64,000 nt of DNA from Spirogloea muscicola (taxonomy: Eukaryota; Streptophyta; Zygnematophyceae; Spirogloeales; Spirogloeaceae): positions 803,502 through 867,501 of the forward strand of contig WELB01000021.1 in the NCBI GenBank assembly GCA_009602725.1, written 5' to 3'. The position numbers and the translations under genes are program-made. Each line of letters opens with the position of its first letter. The first letter of the stretch is position 1. Positions 23,774 to 34,083 of the stretch are shown piece after piece. The notes beneath the pieces were generated by a model. It did no database searches, was not told the DNA's origin, and saw nothing but the letters and a program-made list of their open reading frames with translations.

Positions 23774-23851
23774 CATGCTGCGCCAGGAACTCCTCCCAGA
23801 CCCAACTATCGGAATGCTGCGCCAGGAACTCCTCCCAGACCCAACTATCGG
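23774..23851. repeat. 39-bp tandem repeat, two copies
   Basis: aatgctgcgccaggaactcc and the 19 bases after it occur twice in a row, identical except at the edge. The period is 13 codons; read on the minus strand it gives SDSWVWEEFLAQH twice. Confidence 0.8.
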
Positions 23852-23879
23852 AGAGGAGGATGCGCTCCAAGAGAATTGG

Positions 23880-24340
23880 CGGCCCTGACTGGGGTGGGGC
23901 TGGCCCTGGAGGGACTTGCCGGCCTGGGCCGTCACGGCTGCCACCGGCGGGCGGAAGGAGGAGGGGAGGACAACGGTGGCGGAGGCGGCAGGGACAGCGG
24001 CGGTACCGGTGGTGGCAAAGGGGGCTTTGATGAAGAAGAAGGCAGAGGCGGCAGGTGCTAGTGGGCGAGATGGAAGTGACGATGGTGACGGTAAAGGAGG
24101 CAGTGGCGGCGGCGGCGGTGAGGGAGCGGGCGGAGGTGGCGATGACGGAGGCGATGGTGGAGGTGAGGGCGGTGGAGACGGCAGAGGCAGTCGTGGCGGC
24201 GGCGGAGGTGGTGTAGACTGAGCAGAGAGAGCGTGGCGGAGAGACCGGACGGAGACAGCGGCTCATGGGCGCCAGACGGTCGCCGGAGGAGTCGCTTGAT
24301 GGGGCCCAGCCGCGGCGGGGGGCGCAGCAGCGGCGGGGAG
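23880..24340. repeat. GGN-rich low-complexity block
   Basis: Long runs of ggc, ggt, gga and related triplets, densest at 24,080-24,220. Plus-strand frames become Gly-rich and minus-strand frames Ala/Ser/Thr-rich. Several overlapping frames stay open, as expected from composition; I do not call a gene. Confidence 0.6.
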
Positions 24341-24439
24341 GGGCGCCGCGGGCTTGCTGCTCGCCGCGGACGCCATGGCGGCCGGCCCCAGGTTCAGGGC
24401 TCCAGGCTCAGGGGTTGTTGGGTCTTCGGGCTGTAGGGG

Positions 24440-24650
24440 TTTTGGGCTCCGCTTCCAGGAGCCAGCTTCTCCGACCTGCGGTTGCTTAGCAGGGTGTACT
24501 GTGTTTCCCGTTGCGTCGTCCTGTGTCTAGCTCTGTCATTTTTCTTGTCGGCATCTTCTGGGCTCTTTAAGTTCTGTCCCTTCTTTTCGGGCTGGCCTCT
24601 GCCAGCCCCTCTTCTCTATGGGCGCGCACTTGCTTCTTTTGGGAGTGTAT
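24440..24650 (+). mobile_element. LINE coding end and tail
   Basis: cgcttccaggagccagcttc through gttgcttagcagggtgtact is the LINE coding end (RFQEPASPT in a shifted frame). The tail follows with ttcttttcgggctggcctct, gccagcccctcttctctatg and ggcgcgcac. Confidence 0.75.
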
Positions 24651-24724
24651 ATTGAGTGATGGAGAGCGCGGCCAGATTAACTGATGGAGTCCTGGCGTGG
24701 CAGGGCCAGGCCTGCTGAAGTCTG

Positions 24725-25170
24725 TCGGATGTGAGGCTCCTTACTCGTAACTACTAAGTGGTCCATCCTCCCCCCTTCTGCCATAGCCTCTTCAGCCACC
24801 AGTTAATCTGGCCGCGCTTGCTCTCTTCAGGCCCCACAGTCGCTGCTTAGCTCGTAATTTGGCCCCTTCGAACCTTGTCAATTCTTTTCGGGCTGGCTTC
24901 TCACAGCCCTTGCCCCCAATGGGAGCGCCACTTCTTTCTGAAATACGAAGCTCTACTGAAAAATGAGAAGTGGCTATCACAAAAGGGGGGCAAGGGCTGT
25001 GAATAGAGGGAAGGGCTCGCCCACTGAGGATAGGGGCTGGAAAAAGCCAGCCCAAAAAAGAATGAACAAACGCCAGCCCACTTCATGATACTGAAGGGAG
25101 CTCTTCCAAAGGGGGCGGGGACTATCATGCCAGCCCATGAAGAATTGACAAGGTCGAAAGGGCCGAATGG
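24725..25170. repeat. LINE tails in both orientations
   Basis: Plus-strand end and tail at 24,725-24,945 (gaggctccttactcgtaact, then ttcgggctggcttctcacag). Minus-strand tails follow at about 24,965-25,085 (two hairpins in a row, the second ggggctggaaaaagccagcc) and 25,095-25,165. The first two face each other tail to tail. Confidence 0.7.
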
Positions 25171-25199
25171 CGCTGAAAGAACTCAGCTATGCAGGAGAC

Positions 25200-25365
25200 T
25201 ACAGCGAGGGGAGCTTAGTAACCCCGAGTCAGCAGCCGCAAAGCGGAGCCACTAGCAGCTGGAACAGAGGCACCTCGACGACGTGGCCTGCCCGCACTGC
25301 GTGAGCAAGGGAACGTTGGAAGCGATGACGGCGAGAGGCCAGCCCAGGAGGTGGAGAAGACGGCG
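25200..25365 (-). mobile_element. LINE coding end, reversed
   Basis: The minus strand reads QRSLAHAVRAGHVVEV and a degraded end corresponding to LRLLTRGY-stop, then adjoins another short tail fragment at about 25,325-25,365 (gcgagaggccagcccaggag). Confidence 0.65.
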
Positions 25366-25928
25366 GAATCCTGCATACAAGGGGCCGTGCAATGGTTATG
25401 TTGGAAGTACAAAGATATGCGGTCTGCAGAGACAACAGTGCCTGATTCGTTGCCATGAAAACTCGGTAAAGCATGTTTAGCCATGGTCTGAATTGAAAGG
25501 GTCGTAGAGCAAATTGTATGATCCCAAATCGTACTTATTGCAAATTTCATGGCTAGCCTTCACAGCAGATCAATCTGACTGCAAAATACTAAGCAACAAG
25601 TACGACCATTGAGATTGTAGTAGCTTCTACCTACTACTCAGCATCGTCCTCAGCTTCACACAAACACAAGAGGGAGGCTCTTAAGTCACTCGGTCACTTG
25701 CAGAGCACTCCATGACCAAATTAGTAAGTACACTTTATCACTAGCCATGTGCCGGTAAATATGTACAACCTAAATATACCTGCTACAGAAGTCACTCAGT
25801 GTCTACAAGATTCACATGCCAAGTTGCACTGCGTACTCATTGTACTCTGTGACTGCAACTAGGTAGCAGCAGCTTAGAGTTACAATCAGATACAAATGGG
25901 AAGGCCTAGGCTAGGCTGCACTTTGTTG

Positions 25929-26776
25929 TCATTGCATCTGGTTGAATGCGCTCATTACTGCGATTCCTTGGACTGCACAGATGCCTTTTGCCCTGTTCAA
26001 AGAATCTATTGAGGTCCTCGCGGGGTACCAAGCCTGCACAAGATCACGGGCATGTCTCTTAATGTCAGTGCGACTGCCATTGTGTGGATTACTTAGGTCC
26101 CAAAATTGCTTTCCAGTTGTTACAGCTAGCCAGTTGACCACTTTCAGTCTGTGGCAAGGCCCTTGAGCCTCATATGGTTGCTGAGGAATGTTGTCGCTGA
26201 TTTGTTCCCGTCAGAGAAAAGACGTGCTGCATCCAATGCCGCAACTTAGTAGCAGTGTTGCTTGCGTGTCTCACCCGAATAATCTCATGGCATGCACGTT
26301 GTGCATCATCCACTGCTTGCAAGAATCATGACACAGGATCTTGCACAAGGACAGCATTGACAGGAGTCTGCCTTTGCAGCTCCTGCATCGCTGATTGTAT
26401 GATAGCTTCCGCTTGTTGCAACACAGGAAGCAGCAACGAGGCCTCCTGTCTTGCGTTTTGTTGGCTGTACGCTTGCCAATGCTGCAACAGATACGTCATT
26501 GTTCTGGAGATTACGTCTCGAGCAGCCAGGACGACCTGCGACCACAGAGCTAGCAGGTGCAAATTGGTCAAGCATGCATATGACACTTGACTATTTTGGA
26601 AGTCACTTCAAGTCAACAGAAAGTAACAATAGAAGCCTCAAAGAATACCAGTCTTGCTCATGAAAATGCTAGCTGTAGCCTCAAGATCCTGGCACTTAGG
26701 TTAGTGAGAGGCCTGACCACATCTTTGCTGGTAAGACCTTGCCTGATAAAAACAAGAAGTACTTTGAAATCTCCAT
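25929..26776 (-). pseudogene. Small helical-exon/WFP family member with in-frame stop
   Basis: Three-exon member of the unrecognised family. Candidate first exon 26,738-26,776 (MEISKYFLFLSGK, 13 codons, phase 0). Helical exon 26,275-26,535: 87 codons, phase 0 at both ends, VVLAARDVISRTMTYLLQHW onward to FLQAVDDAQRACHEIIR before gtgaga. Last exon 25,929-26,033: AWYPARTSIDSLNRAKGICA to FNQMQ and a stop. Introns are 202 and 241 bases. Codon 70 of the helical exon is TGA with the same frame resuming directly after it, so the copy is probably a recent pseudogene unless the TGA is read or is a sequence error. The last exon is 34 residues, close to the 35 of the 46.2-kb member. Confidence 0.5.
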
Positions 26777-27400
26777 GCTACGTGGTGCACTTAGCAAAGG
26801 CAGAGAGAAATGGCAATGCTGCAATCAGAGGGTGGCATGCTCACAGGCTGTGCTTGTGTCGGGGTGAGGATAGTCGCATATCTAGTTCCACCACATGGAT
26901 AATGGCCATGACGAAGATTGGGAGCTGTGCCGAATGTCGCACTTGGCCACATGGTGTCCAGGTGCAGGAGAACGGTAGCTGCAGCACAAAGTCAAAAGCA
27001 CGTAGCTGCTGGGGCCTTTCCAGAGTGCGTCCGCAAGCGCCAAGTGCTGAAGGCTCCCCAGCAGAGCCAGTCGGAACACCCCGTTACGTCGGAAGACTTC
27101 GATTGGACTCTGGAGCAGGCAGCTGGCAGGGTGTCAGCATTGCATGGACCTCGAGTAGCGGCGCGAGCGCAGCACTGAGGGGGGCAGGCGGGCAAGGAGC
27201 AGGGGGTTGTCTTGTGCGGCGCTTGGCTTCTGCGCAGCTCCTATGTGATGGCGTACCGACGGTGGTGGGCGCGCACCGCCACGCCAGGATGGTGGGATGG
27301 CGGCAGCGGCGTCGCGGGGTCGCCGGGCCCCGCCCCTAGCTAGATTGACTAAGGGCGGAAAAGCCCAAGTGGCGCCGTCGAGAAGTGGAACTTCCGTCTG
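26777..27400. other. No recognised gene; GC-rich from 27.0 kb
   Basis: Frames open on both strands at 26.99-27.4 kb coincide with rising GC and carry no motif. It could contain the promoter side of the minus-strand gene that follows. Confidence 0.4.
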
Positions 27401-29010
27401 ACTCAACCAACTTGTCGTTTCTCTTGTGGGCTGGGAGCTTTTTACGGCTCTTTCTGAACCTTATTTCAATTTGATTTGTGGGCTGGCTTTGACAGCCCTC
27501 GCCCCCTCTATAGGAGCTACTTTTCCTTCTATCATCAGTCCTCGCCCCCTTTCTTTTCTTTCCTCTAGAACAGCCACCCTCTTTGACAAAGCTTACTTCT
27601 TCTTTGAAAGAGCTGGTCACCCTTAGCAAGAGCTGCTTCATCCACTTACAGCCATCGCCCACTGTCAAAGAGCTCCTTCTTCCGTTGCTGGTGCTGCTTG
27701 TCCGGCGGCTCTGCCACTTTCTTCCTAGGCTCGTATGGCCACCCAGCCACCGGTCCCCAGGAGCGCACTCTTTCGGCTCAAACACTTTTCATGGGCCAGG
27801 CGCTGATGGTGGCTGCAAGTTGCACAATGCATGGACCACGTCAATCGTAAGTCCATCTTTACCTGTGGACACCACAATGAGGGGGCTAGTTCAGCAGAGC
27901 GCCTCCCAAGGCAGGCAATGCTGGTATTAATCGGCGTAGCTTGCAAAATCGAAGCTGCAGCTGACATACCTTAAGGTTCTGAATGCCACAAAATGCTGGG
28001 GAGGACGCCTACACTTGCCTACATCCTTTAACTTGCACATCAGGATGACGCGGTTTTGAAAGAGAAGAAGGGCACTCGTGTTGCTGTGGGGAACAATCAT
28101 CTGGAATTGACTCAATGTGACAGCACGCTTTTACTCAATAAGAACACTAACTTTGTTGTGCATCTTCAAGGTTGTTCCACACACTGAAGTCTGGCATACA
28201 ATGTCAATGTGCTTGATCAAGGCGGAAAGAGGCTCACATAACCACGTGGTTATCTGATTGCTGTGAAAGGAGAAGCAACTCTTCCAGAAGGTGGCGAGGG
28301 CTGTGAAAGGCCAGTCCTTAGGCCAGCTCAAAACCGGCTGGGGTCGGTCAGGCTCGACACAGCGCAAATCCAGGAAATCTTCCAGGAGTGGGCGAAATGC
28401 TTTGAAACAAAGGTACCTTCTCAAGAGGCGGCGATGGCTGTGAAAGACCCGCCAGAATAAGTGCAGCCGGACCACAACCGGACTCCTTGAGACCCTGTTC
28501 GATCTTCTCAAGCTGGTCCTTCATGGCCATCACACCCGTTGGAAGAGCTGCTTCAATGGACCTTGTTCAGTCGTTTTGGGTTGGCCTTCCACAGCCAATC
28601 CCCCTTTTCTTCTGACAGCGATGCTTCTTCATCCTGGGCAGGCCTTTCCTCGCCACGTTTTAAAGAGCTTACTTTCTCCTCTACAAAGCCATCCCGCCTT
28701 CGGAAGGGCTTCTTCTCTTGGACCTGTCCACATTTTCTGGCTGGCCTCTTGCACAGCCAATGCCCCTCGTGAAAGAGCTTCTCCGAACAAGTTTGGCAGC
28801 ACGACTCGCGTTTGTCTTGTTCATTCTCTTCTAGCTCTCTTCCTCTGATTGGCTGCTCGAGTCCGTCCCTCGTAAGGAGCGAGGGACGGACCCAAATTCT
28901 CCTGAGTAGTAAGGAGTGTCCCATGTCCTCTGGACCTCGGTCATTCTTGTGTGGGCTGGCTGTTCAACCTCGCCCTCTTTGAAGGAGCCGCTTCTTCCTA
29001 TGGCCTCCTG
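27401..29010. repeat. Dense cluster of LINE tails
   Basis: Plus-strand tails lie at about 27.40-27.56, 28.56-28.64, 28.72-28.78 and 28.94-29.00 kb. Minus-strand tails lie at about 28.26-28.33 and 28.41-28.46 kb. Several are half copies that keep only the hairpin and ggaagagct. Between them, 27,927-28,110 on the minus strand is an open stretch ending at an aaggtatgtc donor (SNTSALLLFQNRVILMCKLK) that may be a host exon. Confidence 0.6.
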
Positions 29011-30659
29011 AAACAGGCGGGTCTTCTCTGCTGGGGCCGTCCCTGTTTGGTTAAGCCACATGGCTCTGTTGGCATTACATGACCGGCTATTTGGGACACG
29101 TGGGCCCGCCAGGTGGCGGGCTGGCTTGCCGGGCAAGTGGCCCGTCCAGAAATACCCTCGCCAGGTTCCACCTTGCGAAGGGGGGACCTTGGGCCCGCCC
29201 GCAAGGGCAGGCCTTGGAGCGACCCGCTCACACCCCTGGAGGGGGGGTGGCACGGGGAAGCACGAAGAGCCTTGGGGGCTGAGGCTCGGGGAAGTTTCGA
29301 GCCGGTGAAGCCCAGGAGCAGCCTTGCTGCTGCTCGCCGCCGCAGCCGCCGCCGCACCTTGCTGCGGGGCCTGCTGCGCCGGCCTGCGCCCAGGAGGTGG
29401 AGTCGCCGCCGGACGGCGGCGCCACAGGGCCTGTCTTCCGCTGCGCCTATGCGCTAGTGCTTTGCCTGTGTAGTGGGTTGGTCCCTAAACCCCCTACAGC
29501 CAAACTTAAGAAGGACTGCTCACCCTAACTGCGTGTGTAGGGCGAGGTTCCTTACAGTCCCGCTACTCACGGCCGCGCGCGACTTGCCTCCTTTTTGCAA
29601 AGTTGACTGGGGGAGCGCTGGTACTTTCCAGAATCAGCAGTGGCTGGGAGACCGGGCGATTGGGCTCTCACACGGATGCTGACTCTCGCAGATGCAGAGG
29701 CCCGCAGTGGTCTCGTCGGGGTGCCTATTTCCAACTGCAAGTTACGCCGACTTGTGGCCGCTGACTCGGGAATACTAAGATCCCATTTGCTGGAGGCTCT
29801 TACAGAGTGGGTTTGGCGCCTTTCGGCCCTTGAACTCTGACCATTCTTTCTGGCTGGCCACTCACAGCCCCCGCCCTTCTGGAAGAACTTCCTCGTTTGT
29901 CAGGCTGCGAATCGCCGAGAGTCCGTGGCTCACCACCTGAGATAGCGGCAGCGGCGGGCACGCCGCGCCCACGCTGCTGCTGGCTAGACAACAAGCGGCC
30001 CGAACAGCGTGAAGCAGTGGGGTCCGCACGTGGCCGTAACAGCAAATCCACTTTCACCTTGGACGCAACACGTCCTTGTCGTCTCTTTCAAAGAATTTTT
30101 TTTTGCTGGGATCACCAGACTTGTGCCTCGCGGCACCGACCACGACGCAGCGCAGGGTGGCGGCCTACTCCCGCCAGATTCCCGCCAAGCAATTTCAGAG
30201 TCTCTCCTGGAAGCGTCGTTTCTTCGTCTTTCTCCGTTGCTTTCCAACTCCTTCTCCCCCATTTCCCCGGGGCAAAGCGGCCATATGGGCGAAGATAATT
30301 GCCTCGCCCATCGTTTTGCCGCTTTTCAAGCAGACCGCGGCGCGCCTTTCTCTCCCGTCGGCGCGCCCGTGTTTACCGCTCCTTTGCCTCTCGCCCTTGC
30401 TTGGCTCTCAGCTACCGGACCAGAGAAGCCCCTTCCCACCATCAGCAAAGCTCTGCAGCAGCTCCACCGCCGCCCCTGCCGCAGCTCGTGCTCGCGGTGT
30501 GGCGCTCATCGCTGCGTCCTGGCCCGGTCATTGCTTCTGGCCGTCTTGCCTCTGCATCAGCATGGGCTGGCACTCGAGGCCCCAGCTGCCAAGCTCGTTC
30601 AGTGCCTGCTTCTTGCAGGTCCGCTTCCGTGATTCTGGAGGTGGATACGCCACACTGTA
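29011..30659. other. GC-rich, no recognised gene; one tail
   Basis: 29.1-29.45 and 29.9-30.65 kb are GC-rich with overlapping open frames in several phases and no motif. A plus-strand LINE tail lies at about 29,823-29,900 (tctggctggccactcacagc). The end of this block is the likely promoter of the gene starting at 30,660. Confidence 0.45.
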
Positions 30660-31698
30660 ATGTCTGAAATGGCCAATGCTGCTGCTGCTGCTGCTGGACG
30701 CGACAATGCACCGGCAGTAGAGGTGAGCTGGTCGAGCAGATCACGACATACTCTTGCATCTGTGGCGTTTTGCAAATGACAAACGCATTTGATTTGTATT
30801 CGTGCTGACTTGCGGGTTCGACACACGACCAGCTAGCACTACAGCCTGTCTGCGGTCCTAAGCTGTCTTGCTCCTGCTGTGTTGCTTGCTGCATTGTTGC
30901 GATCTGCCTGGCTCGCGCAGAGCTTAGCTTCTCATTAGACAGCAGGAGTGTCTGCCCTTGGACAGGAGAGTGACTTCTACTCTGCTGCCATTGTGAAAGT
31001 GGAGAAATCTGCGTTCACGATCTTGCCAGGGTGGACATTCGACGGCCATGATGATCTGGAGAAGATCAAGACCTTGTCTCAGGACCTGGTATATTGCAAA
31101 CAGCAGGTTGAGGAGCTGAATGTACAGCAAAAAATGTGTACCGAAAAGGATGATAACCTCATTATGCATCAGGCACAGCAAGATGCGGCTGGCAAGCTTG
31201 TGGAAGCAATTAGAGAAGCTCATCGGGAATGCAGTACCATATTGAAGGTCAGCAGACTAGCGTGATTCTTACCGCCAATACTGCAAGAGTGCATGTGTCA
31301 ATCATCTGCTCCTCATTGAAGTACTCATTGAGGGCTAGAAATGATGGCTTGATGTACAATGCATGGAGCAGCTTCAGGAATATAAGTTCGCAGGAGCATC
31401 TGAAGCATTTGTGCTGGTGCTTACACACTTGGACTGAGCCCGTTCAGATCAGTTCGCACACAGAAGATGTCCATGCATGGCGCCCCTTGCAGAATCGTTG
31501 CGTTATTTTGACTGTAAGAAGCTGCTGTAGGCCTGGCTCCCAGGCCGCTGTTCGAAGCGTCCCCTCTGCATTGCTCGAGGAGTCTTTGAGGTTCGACATG
31601 CCATTTATGTGGGGCTCCTAAAGGCTGCACAGAAGACCAAGGTGACAGTCTTGCCTCAGCAGCTGTGGCTTGCGAAGGTCAATCGACAGCTAGGATAA
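30660..31698 (+). CDS. Small helical-exon family member, 3 exons
   Basis: The most complete plus-strand model of the family. Exon 1, 30,660-30,722: MSEMANAAAAAAGRDNAPAV plus E, phase 0, donor gtgagc. Exon 2, 30,939-31,247: 103 codons, phase 0 at both ends, with heptad-like stretches (LEKIKTLSQDLVYCKQQVEE) and the terminal KLVEAIREAHRECSTILK before gtcagc. Exon 3, 31,663-31,698: LWLAKVNRQLG and stop, exactly 36 bases, as in two other places in the window. Introns 216 and 415 bases; predicted 135 residues. The Leu-Trp opening of exon 3 is kept but Phe-Pro is not, so exon 3 is the least certain part. Likely soluble and helical; no known domain recognised. Confidence 0.5.
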
Positions 31699-33801
31699 TG
31701 CATATGTTGACGTTCTAATGCATGATATACTTCTGGTCTCAAGTTGGTCATCTGCAGCCTGTGAATTTGCTGTGCACAACAATGTACAGGCATACAATTC
31801 AAAGTGACCTGCCTGTCACCGACCTTGGTCCTGCTCGTGACACAAAGCGGAAAATTGGGCGCCAAGCCCAGCTGGGAGAGGTGCCCTTATAATCAGGATG
31901 ATCGTGCCTACTCGTAGTATTTGCTCATCAAGAGGCTTGGCTTCGGCGTGGCCTTGTCGAGAACTAGGATTTACTCGTAGTTTGTAGATCGTTACTCGTA
32001 GTTCCACGTCCTCTGCAGGATACATAAGCCCTCATACCTGTGAAGCAAGAGTTCGCTTGGATGATATGACAAGGTCAATGAGTAGAGCTGTAGATCTAGT
32101 GTAGCTATACAGGTAATCTGCATAGTGGCATCAGACAACGTTCTTTCTTGAAGTCAAAACTCGTACTGAAACTTGGAGAGAGGTTAACAAGGACATATTA
32201 CACAAGACCATGTTGGAACAAGAATTCTGTTCTCTGACATTTCTTCAATGTCTTATGATATCAAGTCCTGACGAAAGCTACACAAGCTAGTAAAGCTGTA
32301 CCCACGATATCGACAAGCTGTGGCTGACATGGACCATCAGACATCCTATCATTCTGTCGATCAACATAGCTATGTTGAATCTGTTTGCATGCTAGTGCCC
32401 AACCATGGCGGAGCCCTGCGCCAAGTACTTATTGAGCCATTCTTCCCAGGCAGTTGTGCAATGAATGTTCTGCCCAACGTGGCCTTCAGCATAGGTAATC
32501 TTGCAGGAGATAGGTCAGCTACCCTCTACGGTGAGTCTCTGCAAGATATCATTGAGCCGAAGTAGCTTGCCTGAACAGGGATTCTCCAGATATACTCGTC
32601 AGCAGATGAGTACATGTGTGTCGAAGCTGACTATGTGGTGAAGCCCAAGCTGAAACTGCTCAGTAAGACATGGAACGACTTGAAAGGCTTGTAAGGCAGA
32701 GCCACAGAGGGTGCACTAAACTGGCAATCCTCAGGCGCAAGTTCTCGGGCAACTAAAATGGTACTTGACAGAGCTGCCTGCTTGTACCGTTCCGTGGTCA
32801 CCATGTCCTGCACCGGTTCGATGTGGGTTGATTTAATGTGAGCAGGTGCCGTTGGGTCGAGGGCTAGGAATAAGGCCAGCAGATGCAGCAACCTGTGACG
32901 AAGTAATCTATAACGCACATGTCAGGAGGTCGTGGGTGATTGCTGATCAATACACTCGTTATGGAACTCCTTCTTACTATCATTATTTGGTCATGGCTCG
33001 CTATGATCATTCCTATAATTTCCTCGTTGTTGCTTGCATGATGCAGCCTGCCTGCATGGATGAGTCTACCTCATCCATGCAGGTGTACCTAAATTGCGCA
33101 CCTAAATATACATCGCGCTCTCCAAGCTTGCTTTGATTCCTCGCGGTTGTGCAGAAATATCCAAAAGTTGGTGCAAATAATATCCCTGACCTGTTCACTT
33201 TTCACCTGCATGATGTTCGGCTGCCTGCGTAGTGTTGCTCAAAGTGCTTGAGTGCTTTGCGGACGAGGAAGTCCCAATCTGAATGAGACTTCAAGATCCA
33301 GTAAAACGCTGAGCATTTACGAACATCCTTGTGAGCCAGGTGCACAATAGCACCAGCTGTGTCATCAAGAAGGCCGTCGTTCGAATAAGCTGCCTGTCTA
33401 AATTGCTGTTCCTTCGGGTTCCTGAATGCTCAGTCCGGGTGATCCTTAATGGCAGGTAATAAGGAAGACTTTCAGTAAGACAAGCGACCAAGCAAAGAGA
33501 AGCTACTGCTGGTGGCCAATCAAGGCCTTGTCTCGATCGTTGCAATCATCTCACCATTGATTGCCTCCAATGTTGATTTCCATTGTACACCCGTCTGGAC
33601 TTAGCTAGCCGGCCCCAGCATAAGTATCTCTTTCCCGTATTGGCTTATTTTACAGACCTGCTAACATGTGGCTGCTGTAGATGAACAAGTGGGCATCACT
33701 GCCACGATTAGCGGGGTGCATTGTTGCCTTGCTAGCGCCCCAGTAGCGCAGCATGGCGGCGAGGCGAGCTGGACTGAAGAAGCCTCGTGGGCGTACCAAG
33801 C
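31699..33801. other. No recognised gene
   Basis: Average composition. 32,320-32,565 (plus) is open and begins with ATG, but gives no motif. No LINE tail was recognised here, which is unusual for this window. Confidence 0.45.
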
Positions 33802-34083
33802 ATGGAGGATCAAAACTTATCCTACCATGAGACGACAGTCGGAGCACAGCCGATTAGGCAAAGCGTCTACATTGCGCATTGTGGCAGCAAGGGTGGAGCA
33901 GCTACGAGCTTGTTGGGCACAATGCAGAAACTTGGCTACCACAAGGTGCGATGTCTCGTCGATCGTGAGGCAGTCGGAGGGGCGCAGCAGGAGACTAAGG
34001 AGCAAGTTGCATGGCTGAGGGCACGGGCCTTGAGCTTAGAGTGCAGACATTTGGCCCTGAGCGAGGCCTGGGTGTTCGCCTAA
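33802..34083 (+). CDS. Hypothetical 93-residue ORF
   Basis: ATG at 33,802, stop at 34,081-34,083. Begins MEDQNLSYHETTVGAQPIRQ and contains CGSKGGAATSLLGTMQKLGY. Composition is protein-like, but the other two plus frames are also partly open across it and there is no recognised domain, so it may be one exon of a spliced gene or a chance frame. Confidence 0.2.
   Translation: MEDQNLSYHETTVGAQPIRQSVYIAHCGSKGGAATSLLGTMQKLGYHKVRCLVDREAVGGAQQETKEQVAWLRARALSLECRHLALSEAWVFA

Noticed and set aside
23420-24266. Gly-rich plus frame and Ala/Ser/Thr-rich minus frame as a structural protein gene
   Set aside because: Both follow from the GGN repeats; no signal peptide, start context or splice logic.
24860-24880. 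tRNA B-box-like ggttcgaagg on the reverse of LINE tails, hinting at a tRNA-derived SINE
   Set aside because: Does not satisfy the full B-box consensus and no A box lies at the right distance in the copies inspected.
28560-28780. Hairpins as bacterial-type terminators
   Set aside because: They belong to the dispersed LINE tail and the window is eukaryotic.
4498-29490. Telomere-like pieces (accctaagcctaaac near 4.5 kb, ggggtttagggta near 12.4 kb, ccctaaaccccct near 29.5 kb)
   Set aside because: Single, imperfect units with no array; most lie in LINE tails or GC-rich sequence.
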